From: Byssothecium circinans
Lineage: Eukaryota; Ascomycota; Dothideomycetes; Pleosporales; Massarinaceae
Reading direction: 5' to 3'
Length of the DNA: 64,000 nt
Assembly (NCBI GenBank): GCA_010015675.1
Contig: ML976981.1
Location: 875,819 to 939,818 of the forward strand
Within the stretch, counting starts at the first letter, position 1, and each line of letters opens with the position of its first letter. Both the position numbers and the translations under genes were made by a program. Below are positions 43,117 through 56,427 of the stretch, one piece after another. A model generated the notes under the pieces. The model made no database searches. It was given only the letters and a program-made list of their open reading frames with translations, and was not told where the DNA came from.

Positions 43117-44034
43117 TTAGGCCTCTTGGGGCAGAGATTCGTTGACGCTGCCGTCTCGAGGGATGTAGTGGACGCCCGCAGCTTCGGCGGCCGCGACGTA
43201 GTCCTCGGCCAAGATACCCTCCACCTGGACCGCATACACGCCCGGAACATAGCCCTCGAGGCGCTGCCAGCGTGCCACCCAACTCTTGCTTGTGTCGCTA
43301 ATAGTCATCAGGCCATCGAAGACTTGCGAGGTGCAATCGTGGACCGCGTCGGTGTTGCCGGCGAGCTCGAGGAAGGCTTCGCAGTTGGGGCAGCCGTGTT
43401 GCTTAAACTGTGTCTCGGTGCGGACGACGGAGCACACCATGCATGCGCGCATGTTCCGCTGCTGGTTCGGGGCAATGTAGGCTCCGGCCATGTTGTCGGT
43501 CGAGATCTCTCCTTGCTCGGGGGAGCGCTGTTGGACCTGGCGAGGGGGAGAGTGCTGCTGGGACTGGCGAGCTGGAGAATGCTGCTGGTTTGCTATGCGG
43601 CGGCTGATGGGTGTGAGCTTCGGACGGTCGTTTGCTTTGTCGGTGCCTTTGGCAGCTTTGGGAGAAGCTACGGGGTTTTGCGCAGCTGAGGCTAAAGTGT
43701 GAAGGTCGGGGGAGGTGTCGTGATCTTGAGGGCTACCGATCAGTGTGCGCTCAAGGTCGTTGTTCGGAGTGCTTTGTTCTGTTCCACGGTTCGAGGAATC
43801 TTGGCGCCCGTCCCGGCGTCGGCTCGCCAATCCGTCATCGCCATTGGTCTCGCGTCGTGAATGCTGCGTAGAGTCGCTTGGACGGGGACGGTGGACGAGT
43901 TGAACGGGAGCTTCGTCGCTAGTATGGGTAGTACCGCTCCCGCTGACCTCGTCGCTGTCCGAATCGATGTACTTGTATTTGTCTCTGGCATTCGCCTTCT
44001 TCTTGACCGCGAGGCCCTTTTTCCTGGGCGGCAT
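43117..44034 (-). CDS. SPT4: Transcription elongation factor SPT4 with N-terminal extension
   Basis: One open frame of 305 aa. The last 124 residues (from Met182, ATG at 43491) are a complete Spt4: the zinc site CMVC at 199-202 and CPNC at 215-218, then CTSQVFDGLMT, SWVARWQRLEGYVPGVYAVQV. Spt4 pairs with Spt5 (DSIF) to promote RNA polymerase II processivity, and is normally about 110-130 aa. Residues 1-181 are a low-complexity, Ser/Gln/Arg-rich, probably disordered and nuclear-directed tail (MPPRKKGLAVKKK start, SDSDEVS acidic patch, repeated QQHSPARQ). Either the gene really begins at 44034, or translation begins at 43491 and the upstream frame is leader. No intron is needed. Divergent from PPT1. 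Confidence 0.85.
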   Translation of the reverse strand: MPPRKKGLAVKKKANARDKYKYIDSDSDEVSGSGTTHTSDEAPVQLVHRPRPSDSTQHSRRETNGDDGLASRRRDGRQDSSNRGTEQSTPNNDLERTLIGSPQDHDTSPDLHTLASAAQNPVASPKAAKGTDKANDRPKLTPISRRIANQQHSPARQSQQHSPPRQVQQRSPEQGEISTDNMAGAYIAPNQQRNMRACMVCSVVRTETQFKQHGCPNCEAFLELAGNTDAVHDCTSQVFDGLMTISDTSKSWVARWQRLEGYVPGVYAVQVEGILAEDYVAAAEAAGVHYIPRDGSVNESLPQEA

Positions 44035-44400
44035 GCCTTGTATCCCCGGTTGGAACCTTTCCTGATCGGGCTCGCTAGGGCCGGTGGCGGCGGGCGAATC
44101 CAGAACGATGATGGAACGTGGGGAGCGAAATCAATCTCGAGATGTTGTGGAAGCTTCTGCCCGTTTTGACATGACACCGGGCTTTGCGCTAGATTGGATT
44201 GCTATTGTCTTTTGGATGCAGCGGTGTTGAAAACAAGAAGAGCAACCGCGGCTACCGCAGAGGATTTCGCGCTTTCAGGTTGTGTACGTACCCGCACGCT
44301 TGCTGCGCTCTTGCCTTGCCTGGTCAACGCGCTTTCTTTCCATCGCTGCCTGCAGCAACCCGGCTCTCCCCTCCAAAAATTCCTCAAGCCCTCCGCCGAC
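44035..44400. promoter_or_regulatory. Bidirectional promoter of SPT4 and PPT1
   Basis: 366 bp between the two divergent start codons (measured from the longer SPT4 start). Frames reading through it on either strand are extensions of the neighbours and lack conserved sequence. Confidence 0.5.
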
Positions 44401-45972
44401 ATGAGTCCGCCTGCTGAGGCTGTCGAGCTCAAGAACAAGGGGAATGACGCCTTCAAGAAGCAGGACTGGCCGGCGGCCATCGACTTTTATACGAAAGCTA
44501 TAGAGTCTTTCGACCAAGAGCCCTCGTTTTACACAAACCGCGCACAGGTGGGTACACCCTGCCCGCGCACGCAAGCACTGGCTTATTCAAACTTCGCAGG
44601 CGAACATCAAGCTAGAGGCATACGGCTATGCGATTCAGGATGCGAATAAAGCCATCGAGCTCGACCCCGATAACGTCAAGGTATATACATTCCCCGGAAC
44701 CCATGGACAGTAGACTGACCAGCAGGCCTACTATCGACGTGCGTCCGCCAATACCGCCATCCTACACCACCGTGAAGCTCTACGCGACTGGAAGCTCGTA
44801 GTCAAAAAGGCCCCCAATGATGCGACGGCGAAGCTGCGTCTCGAGCAGTGCGACAAGATCGTCAAGCGGGATGCTTTCCTCAAGGCGATTGAGGTCGAAG
44901 ATGCCCCGTCGGCGGCGGAAGGACTGGATCTGGAGCATATGGTGGTGGATTCCTCCTACGATGGCGCAAAGCTGGGTGACGAGATGACACTGGAGTTTGT
45001 GGAGGACATGATCGAGCGCTTCAAGAACGGCAAGAAGCTTGCGAGGAAATATGTCTTCCAAATCATATTAGCTGTCATGGACCTCGTCAAGAATGAGCCT
45101 ACAATGGTGGAGGTGGACGTAGAAGACGGAGAGGAAATTACCGTCTGCGGAGATACTCACGGTAGGCCTCTCTTTGTGTATGGGAACTTTAGCTAACAAG
45201 ACCAGGCCAGTATTTCGACCTGATGGAGATTTTCCGGCTCGCGGGCAAGCCCTCCGAAAAGCACATGTTCCTCTTCAACGGCGACTTTGTCGACCGAGGA
45301 TCATGGTCCACCGAAATCGCCCTCCTTCTGTACGCCTATAAGTGGCTATATCCCTCCAAGTTCTTCCTGAACCGCGGCAACCACGAGACGGATGACATGA
45401 ATAGGATGTACGGCTTCGAAGGCGAGTGTCGGGCAAAATACAACGAGCGCGTCTTCAAGCTCTTCTCCGAATCCTTCTCTGCCCTCCCTCTCGCAACACT
45501 CATCGGCAAGAAGTACTTCGTCCTCCACGGCGGCCTCTTCTCAGACGACAACGTCAGCCTAGACGACGTACGGAAACTGAACCGCTTCAAGCAAAGACAA
45601 CCAGGTCAGTCCGGCCTGATGATGGAGATGCTCTGGACAGACCCGCAGACACAGCCCGGCCGAGGACCCAGCAAGCGCGGTGTAGGGCTCCAATTCGGAC
45701 CCGACGTGACGAAGCGATTCTGCGAAAAGAACAACCTCGAAGCCATCATCCGCTCGCACGAAGTCCGCATGGATGGCTACGAAGTCGAGCATGACGGCAA
45801 GTGTATCACCGTCTTCTCCGCGCCGCATTACTGCGATAGCACCGGAAACAAGGGCGCCTTTATCAAGATCGGACCCGAGTATAAACTCAAGTTTACACAG
45901 TTCAACGCCGTACCGCATCCGAATATCAAGCCTATGGCTTACGCGTCGAATGGTCTGCAAGGCATGCTATAG
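44401..45972 (+). CDS. PPT1: Serine/threonine protein phosphatase 5 (TPR-PP2A-like)
   Basis: Exons are 44401-44547, 44600-44680, 44726-45161 and 45206-45972, giving 476 aa, the normal PP5 size. Three TPR repeats are at residues about 7-120 (ELKNKGNDAFKKQDWPAAI, ANIKLEAYGYAIQDA, YYRRASANTAILHHREA), followed by the linker helix and the PPP catalytic domain. Metal and catalytic motifs are in order: GDTHG (metals), GDFVDRG, RGNHE, the LHGGLFS block, and SAPHYCD near the end. The C-terminal helix region (PMAYASNGLQGML) lies over the TPR groove in known PP5. The TPR part binds Hsp90, which relieves autoinhibition; PP5 dephosphorylates Hsp90 co-chaperones and signalling proteins. Start chosen at MSPPAEAVELKNKG because the TPR begins immediately after it. 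Confidence 0.95.
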
Positions 45973-48900
45973 GGGACAGGATATGTGGTGTATTGGATCG
46001 GAATGACTGCTTGGCTTGCAGCGCATGCATACTTTGGTGTTCTTTGGCGCAGCAAGAGCGTATAGGGGGATTGGTAAGGCTGTGGGAACTTCATCTTCCT
46101 GGGTTCGGGTGGGAGGAAGGCGGATAAGCAAGACGCATTTGAAAGAGGTACATGAACTGTACGATAAATATATTTGGTACGACTGCTATGCATCCTCACT
46201 TGGAACAGATGCACTGCATAGCGCGACTGCATGGGCAGAATGGGAATCACGGTTTACAGAATGGACAAGGACATTATCCGAAAAGCTCTCGTGGTACGTG
46301 ATACGTCGTCAGTGCCTGTTGTTAGCGGGATGCTGCATTTGTGTCATGGAGAGGGTACACCGGCGCGTTTCACAGTGAAATTCTCCGTATGGAGAGGTAG
46401 GTACCCGTTTTTGGGGAACGGTAACGGTGACGGTAACGGTAACAGTAAAGGTAACAACGACAAAGGGAAGTAGCGATGCAACGGGCCCCTGTCCCCTTGA
46501 AGCCAGCGATTCGCCTTTCTCGATGGAACTTTCAGTTTTTGAAGTTCGGTGGGTTTTCTGATCGTGTGTTGGATGTATGGGACTTGCTGGTGTGAAAGGA
46601 GGGCACGGGCAAAGTCGCAAGTACCTTCTGTAGCACACACAGCGGCAAGACACTGTGCAGTTTTGGGAGAGGAGGATTGAAGGTTGGTTCATAGGTCATG
46701 GTTCGTAGTGCATGTACTTGATAATTACGAATCACTCTCACTTTGTTTTATCCTCGAGGCACCTTTGCAGCACCTTCGCAGTTTATCCACGTTCTCACAA
46801 AGTAAAATCAGGGCCGTCGATATCATTCGATATCCTCCTCACAGCATTGATGGCCATCTCCAACATTCCTAATGACGGCGAGCCTACCTTGGTCTCCTAG
46901 CTTGTTCTCATTGTTGTAAGTCGTCCGCCTGGTTGTCAAGACATCGTCACCCGGTGATGGCTCGTGTGAGAAGACATCGTCAACAGAGTCGCGGCCGAGG
47001 CGAAGAAAGGACGAGGTGGCACCTCTTTCTCGTCACGAGCAGTTCATACAGAGTGACATCTGTGGATGTTTCAAAAGCATGCCGACTGTATTGGGACCGG
47101 GGCTGGTGGCTGCAGGCGAGAAAATTCCGAGATGCAGTGACTGGCCAGGGAAGGCGAGTTGGGAGAGCTGCATGATCATTATTATTATTGGCAGGTATGG
47201 GTTGAGGAACGGCGACGGTCAACCCCGAGCAATGGTTCCAACTTCCAAGGTTTGGAGGGCTTCACGTGGAGTCGATCGAACCTTGGGCACCTTCTTGGAA
47301 CGATGATTTTCAAGTCCATGGGTGTGGAGACGTTCCAGGGTCAAACAAGCCAACAGAGAGCGAGTGGAGAGCGTGGAGAGTGTGGAGAGGAGAGGCGTCA
47401 TGTCATGGGCTGACTCTGGACGTGTTCCCATCGGAACAAGCAGGCGGGTCTGATTAAGGAAGTGGCGTCGACGCCCACGCTATGGAGTATGGGGGGGAAA
47501 CGACCACATGTCTCATGTCTCAGCACCACGGTTCAACAGCAGCAGCATGCGTGTATGTTACTGTAAGAAGGCATCGATCGTCAACGCCTCCAGCAGCTTC
47601 GGGGCTCGCAAGCGAAGCGGAAGCGAGAGATTGCGCCAGGCTCGATGGGATGTGATGCTTGAAACCCGGACGCCGTTGGGATCCTCCTCGCTTAGCCGAC
47701 AAATGAGGGCCGCGGGAAAGGCGGGAAGATAACCATGGGTCGGGCAGGACTATCCCGGCTAGCTGACTCCAGCAACAAGGGCAGAGCTCATGGGCGTGCC
47801 AGACGGCTGGCTATTGGCTCCCGAGGGCGAATTGCCCGTTAGCAGGGAGCGAGAGAATGGAAGGGAATTCCATCGCAGCGTGATTAGGGGCGAGTGCAGA
47901 GAGGAGTTGAGCTTGTCCAAACTACGTGCACGGTCTGTGTGAGAAGAAGGGCTTTTTTGGTGTTCTTTGTGCTCTGCGGGCGACATCAGGCGAGGAAGGC
48001 CGCCATACCTGCGGCGCCAGCCCCTGCAGTCGGTACAGTGGAGGTGACCTGTGCCATCGGTCCGCGGAGGGTGCACTCGCCGCAGACGCGAACTCTCCCA
48101 TGGAGCCGGGGGGAGGCGTGCATAGCGTTTGGACGCACATGTAGACTTTGAAACCTACCCAGCAAAGCACTGTGCATACAGTACAGTGATTATTGAGGTG
48201 ATTCGGATACAAAGGCAGGAAAGCAGCTGTGCGAACGGCTGCGGCAGATGGGCAAACGTCGCAGCACTGAGCAGGCGATCGGATTTCGATAGCTGCACGG
48301 TCCTCCCATTCCAATCTCACTCGAGATCAGAAGCCGCGTCGCTTGACCCACGTCGCTCTCTCTTGGACTCTTATACTCATCGCAGAGTGCTGCACATGTG
48401 GATAGAGACGGGGCCAGACATCGGTACTCGGATGTGCTTGACCATGCATTCTGTGCGCAGTCCCTCTAAGACTCTTTGAGAGGGCTCGTATTCCCGTCCC
48501 AGGCTGTCCGGGCTGTCCCAGGCTGGGTGGATGGACGGCCGGGGTGTCGCAGTTAGCTCCTTGTGCCAGGCAGGTGGCTTGCCCAGGCCTCCCTCATTGG
48601 CCAGCATGGGGCGAGCCGGCAGCGCACTGCGTCTTTGTTAAGCCTAAATCTGGTGTGGTGGGCCGGTCCCAGCGCGTTCAAGCGTTCAAGCGTTCAAGCC
48701 CAAGCCAGCAGCGCCAGCCTCTCCCCGTCCGCTCATCAGTCGCCCATCACTGCTCTGTTCTGCGTCCTGCGTCCATCACGACTTCATCGTGCCCATTCCG
48801 ACCCCAGCAAGAGCAACACCGTCGCACGCTTTGCTGCTCAGCACCATCGACCGTCGGCCTTTTTGCTGTCTCTGCTGGCTGTTGTCGCGCCCTCGCACGC

Positions 48901-49390
48901 CTGGCCTCGCCCTCTTCACCCGCTTCGCGTCCTTTCCCAAGTCTCCTCATGTACTAAGTAAGACACCGCCAACCATCGCAGCCAGGACAGCCATTGTTGG
49001 GGGGCTTCTCTTCTCTCGTTATTCTCTCTCTGTCGATTGACGTGGTAGTGAGTGTTCCCTTCTCCATGGCATCGCGTGCAGAGCCAGCTGCGCGGGTTTA
49101 GAGCAGCCCACCGGACGGGCATTTTTCGCCTGTCCCGCGCACCAGGAGCCTTCGCTGACCCACTCAGCTCCATTCGCTCTGGGTCGAGAACAGATAGAGA
49201 ATCATCGTTTGAATACTCGACGTCTGTCGTTGTTTGCCTGAAACCGATCGGGTGGTCCAAGGGTACGTCCAGGTTCGAGACTTCGAGACTCCTCGTGCGC
49301 TATGCGGGCTGTCCATGCAGAAGCTACCACGCCCGCGCCTGCCCTCCCCTCATACATGTGTTGACCCCTCGCAGACCGCGCAACTTCGTC
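45973..49390. other. 3.4-kb gene-poor region upstream of veA
   Basis: No recognisable protein. A GGTAAC-type hexamer repeat is at 46418-46460, and GCGTTCAA repeated three times at about 48677-48700. The part nearest veA (48600-49390) is pyrimidine-rich and probably contains its leader and promoter. The veA frame is open upstream to 49052, but that part has no similarity to velvet N-termini. Confidence 0.5.
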
Positions 49391-51181
49391 ATGGCCTCTA
49401 TTATTCCCGTCAGTAACGAGACGTCCAGCACTTCGGTGCGCACCACCAAGGACGGTCGCCAGATTCGCTATGCCTTGAAAGTCATCCAGCAGCCAGAGCG
49501 CGCCCGCGCCTGTGGAAGCGGGGCCAAGTCCAGTGCCGACCGTAGACCTGTTGATCCGCCTCCGATTGTCGAGCTGCGCGTCTTCGAAGGCGACCAGGAG
49601 ATTACATTCGCCTACAATGCCAACTTCTTCCTCTTCGCCACTCTCGAAAACGCTCGCACCATTGCCAACGGACGCGCTTCCACCACCCAGCCGAGCTTTC
49701 CCGTGCTTACCGGCACGCCGGTTGCTGGCATGGCCTATCTGGACCGGCCCACCCCCGCCGGCTACTTCATCTTCCCCGACCTGTCTGTACGTCATGAAGG
49801 AAAGTACCGCTTGAGCTTCGCGCTATACGAGGAGTTGAAGGACCTAAAGGACATGGACCCGGAAGAACGCAACGCTCTCACCCAGTCCAACAGCGAAGGC
49901 CATGTTTCTCACCGTCTAGAAGTCAAGTCGTCGCCTTTTGTTGTCTTCTCCGCGAAGAAATTCCCCGGATTGTCTGAGAGTACCGCCTTGAGCCGCATGG
50001 TGGCCGAGCAAGGATGCCGCGTTCGCATCAGGCGTGATGTCCGCATGAGGCGTCGCGAGAACAAATCGAACAAGGACTGGGAGGATGAAGAGGAGCATGG
50101 CTATGACCAAGGTAGGCGTACCGCTACTCCTGATGCATACAACCAGCAGCCTGGCATGCCTACGCCTAATTCAGGAATGGACGCCGACCGTCCACGATCC
50201 GTTTCGAATGCCAGCCACCACTCTTCGTTTGCTCCGCCCCGCCGTCCCAGCATGGAAGAGATGTCACAGTCGTACCAGCCTCCCAACACTTACCAGCAGA
50301 TGCCTCCGCCTCAGAGCACCGCCTATCCTCAGATGTCACAATATGGATCCAGTCAGAGCCAATACGGAAGTCAATATGGTCCTCAGTCAGCCGCTCCTAC
50401 GTTCCAACCGCCCCAGGCTCTTTACCCTCAAACGGCGCACACCTCACAGCCTACCCACAACAGCTACCAGAGCCAACCTACTATGGGACAGTCGTACGGC
50501 AGCTACATGAATGGCCACAACTACCCGCAGTCTCACTATGACCAACCAGCTCCTGCTCGCCCGGAGCCTTCTATCGAATACTCGCAGCCTCCCACAGACT
50601 ACCGGCGCCCATCTCTCGCTCAGCCTACGCAACAATACTCGGGATCAAATCAAATGATCCCTCCTTACAGCCCCATGGGCCAGAACCGCTCCCAGCAAAT
50701 GCCACAGTCGTATCAACCACCAAATCACAATACGTCACCAAGCATTATGAACATGACGAACGGAAATGCACTGGCGCCTCTGAAGACGTTGCAGCCACCA
50801 GCCCCCGAGCAGAGGCTGGAGCCTGTCTCTCCGTCTTACCAGTCACCACCTAACACCATGTCTGCACCCATGTCCGCTACCTCCGAATATCCGCCGAGGA
50901 ATCCCTACCTCGATTCCCGTGGCTCCATCTCCGGTTACGGCCACCAATCTCAGGCTCAACCGCAGACAGCTCCGGGCCAAAAGCGATCATTTTCGAGCAC
51001 ATTTGACACAACACATGTGAACGAGCGTCTCCAGCAAGGTGCTCGACCAAACCCAGCAGCATCGAGCAGTTACGGATACGACGAGCCTGATGTGGAAGAG
51101 CCGATGAACGCGAAAGCCATGAGCTACCGGAGAGCCGATGGCTCCTGCCGTCAACGCCAGATCCCTGAGATTGACGCCTAG
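49391..51181 (+). CDS. veA: Velvet-domain developmental regulator VeA
   Basis: A single exon of 596 aa from the ATG at 49391 ([13 protein letters not shown]). The velvet domain spans about residues 20-220: [19 protein letters not shown], then [68 protein letters not shown] and [20 protein letters not shown] basic stretch ([16 protein letters not shown]) may act in nuclear import. The remainder is a Pro/Gln/Ser/Tyr-rich disordered tail, usual for VeA, ending with a short conserved-looking segment ([17 protein letters not shown]). VeA bridges VelB and LaeA and couples light and development to secondary metabolism. A longer in-frame start at 49052 is possible but lacks family support. Confidence 0.93.
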   Translation: MASIIPVSNETSSTSVRTTKDGRQIRYALKVIQQPERARACGSGAKSSADRRPVDPPPIVELRVFEGDQEITFAYNANFFLFATLENARTIANGRASTTQPSFPVLTGTPVAGMAYLDRPTPAGYFIFPDLSVRHEGKYRLSFALYEELKDLKDMDPEERNALTQSNSEGHVSHRLEVKSSPFVVFSAKKFPGLSESTALSRMVAEQGCRVRIRRDVRMRRRENKSNKDWEDEEEHGYDQGRRTATPDAYNQQPGMPTPNSGMDADRPRSVSNASHHSSFAPPRRPSMEEMSQSYQPPNTYQQMPPPQSTAYPQMSQYGSSQSQYGSQYGPQSAAPTFQPPQALYPQTAHTSQPTHNSYQSQPTMGQSYGSYMNGHNYPQSHYDQPAPARPEPSIEYSQPPTDYRRPSLAQPTQQYSGSNQMIPPYSPMGQNRSQQMPQSYQPPNHNTSPSIMNMTNGNALAPLKTLQPPAPEQRLEPVSPSYQSPPNTMSAPMSATSEYPPRNPYLDSRGSISGYGHQSQAQPQTAPGQKRSFSSTFDTTHVNERLQQGARPNPAASSSYGYDEPDVEEPMNAKAMSYRRADGSCRQRQIPEIDA

Positions 51182-53732
51182 CAATGCTAGAATTCTCACG
51201 ACGTCTATGGCGGTATCCTGCTAGCTCATATCTTTCCTTGGGCCTGGCGTTTTGACTTGCGATGAGGTTCCATGTCCTTGATATCCCTATACCACTGAGA
51301 CTACTTACGAATGCGTTGTCCTGCGAAATTTCCCTTGTTCATTCTTGTTATGCGACTACCCGGATACTCTCGTCTGGATCCATCCGCCCACACTCTCTGC
51401 CGCCGAATCCCACCTCATCTTCCATCTACTTAATTCGACCTCAGCTACCTTACACCTCAACTTTTTCCTTGTGTTTTTGTATCTGTAACTGTTTGGGGAC
51501 GGTCCCGGGGTAAAACCCTTGGATAATTTATGCTCTCGTACACGACTGAGCACACAGCCTTACGGCATACACTCTATTTCTGTTACTCTTTCCAAGGCGT
51601 TCTCGCCCACTACACTTACCACCTTTCCTTCTGCTACGATATTCATATCCCTTTTCTTTTCTTTTCTACTGGATGGCTGGGGGTTTCCTTTTTGCCATCT
51701 CTCCACGGGCGGCTGTAGTGAGCACGGAACGATTGATGTGTTGGCCCTTGATATATCGCAAAGTATGCTTCTTTCAGACCAGAGTCCAGACTCTAGAGAA
51801 AGCTGGCAAGGTTGGGGGAATATACGCGTGGAAAAAAGTCAAGAGGGTGCATGTGACGGGCAATACATTTGAAAGAGGTGGCGGCCTGGTTGGGTACGCA
51901 ATTGAGGAATGGGTTGGGGGTTCTCTTTTTGTTCTTTTCTTTCTACTTTCTGGATTGATTGCCGGTGATAGATGCTATGAAAACAAATGGGAGATGCTTA
52001 TTTCGATGTCACATGGGTTGATTATACCCGTGGACTGCGCGCTGGGAGAATTTGACCGACGTGAGACATTCTACTGCCTGGCACTGTTCAGTGGTCACGT
52101 TTAGCGGGGTAGTATTAACATCAGGTGTGCGACTTGACTGATCGACACACCACCATGAAGCGCAGCGTAGAGTGCTGGGCTGAAAGTGACAATGTGACCA
52201 CATCTTTCGCCTTCATCCTTGCACCCACACCACCCACACTCAGTCTCTGGTATGTACCGTTATTCAACCCACAGTGCCCACATGACCTCCTCGCATCCAT
52301 CCAGTCTTCCCACCCAATCCCACCCCTTTTGGAAATCCTCCCCCAAATCAAACCTTAAACCTTAGAACCCACAGACGAATTACTTTGTCGCGTTGCGTCG
52401 CGTTTCGGCATCGTGCACCGTGCAGCGCGGAATGCAGTCGAAGCGAAGCAAGCGAAGCTCGCGAAGCTCTGCTGCGCCACGGAGGAAATTACAGTAGGTA
52501 CCGGTGATGTGGCTCGCGGCTTTTTCGGCTTAATCGAGGTTACGGGATTGGGATTTGAGCGGAGTTGGGGAGGGGCAGGGGAGTGTAACCGAGGACATGG
52601 ATGGTTTCGGTTGGGTTGGCACGGTGGGATGGGGTGGATGAGTAAGATGGCAGGAGGTAGCCGAGGCTGGAGGCACTTAAGTGGTGTTGTGGGGGACGTT
52701 AAAGAGGAGAGCTGAGTTCAGGGCTTGTTCCTGACAAGATATGTACTGTATAGCGTAGACGTATAGTATACATGTGCACAGGATGATTGAGGCGGGGAAA
52801 TATGATACTACCAGATAGCGAAGGATGTCGATGAGTTCTTTCCATTCTTTAAACGTCACTGCTATTCTCCTCTTCTCTAGGCATGGAGCTTGAAATATCC
52901 ACGCTTCTTCGTCTATGAAGTTCTGACGTTTTCAATAGTGTGAGCGTCGCTCCGAGAAGTTGGTTGATTTTGAAAAGCAGAAAAGCCAACGTACTGCGCA
53001 TATAAACAGTTAAAAAGAGCGGTTTCTGCCGTTTCGACAGTCGTGCATTGGTCTGTTTCTTCCCGAAGCCTATGATTCTTTCTTGCTGTCGTCTCTCTTA
53101 TCTCGTGTCATTACAACTCTTAACGCCCTCAGGGTCATCGCTGAACACCGTATCTTGCCTGTTTTGAAAATATCACTATTTTCTTTCTAATCCATCAGTT
53201 ATGTACGACGACAACAAGAGCTTCATCCATTGAAGGACTTGACCATCCAGATGTCGTCAATGGCTCTGAGTGAAGTTGGACATGACGAGATGTGCCCCGC
53301 GGCGGGGTAGCTATTGCGTCTGGCACCGAATATCGGACACCCTGACACGACGATATTGTTCAGAGGACGGGCTGAGACGCCAAAGTACGCCACAAGTCGG
53401 CGAGGTTGTGTAGATGGTTGTCGGCTATGTCAAGACCGTGGGGTGGGAGCAAGTGGAACGGTGTATAAGACCATCCCAAATGGAATGCAGGAGATGAAAG
53501 GTCCTGCGAACGCGGAAAGGAAAGCTACAACCGGGGGCTTTTGTATGACGTGACTGAAGCCATTGATTGCACGATTGGACTGGAGCTTTGAGTACACTTT
53601 AGCGTGGGTACCCTGAACAGACCTTGAGCTGAATCTTTCCACTTTCTACTTTCTGCGCTCCATATAATCTTTCTCCAGCTTCGGAAGACTGGTCAGAACG
53701 GTTCCCAACTTACTACAGAGGATAAAATCAAC
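51182..53732. other. 2.6-kb region without a recognisable gene
   Basis: 3' flank of veA (pyrimidine-rich at 51560-51680 and 51920-51950) followed by spacer. The frames present (for example 51673-52104, 52413-52715, 53314-53553) have no motif, no plausible splice partners and biased composition. Confidence 0.4.

Positions 53733-56427
<2,695 letters not shown>

Noticed and set aside
42925..43689. 254-codon plus-strand frame
   Set aside because: Antisense of SPT4; the zinc-finger core on the minus strand is unmistakable.
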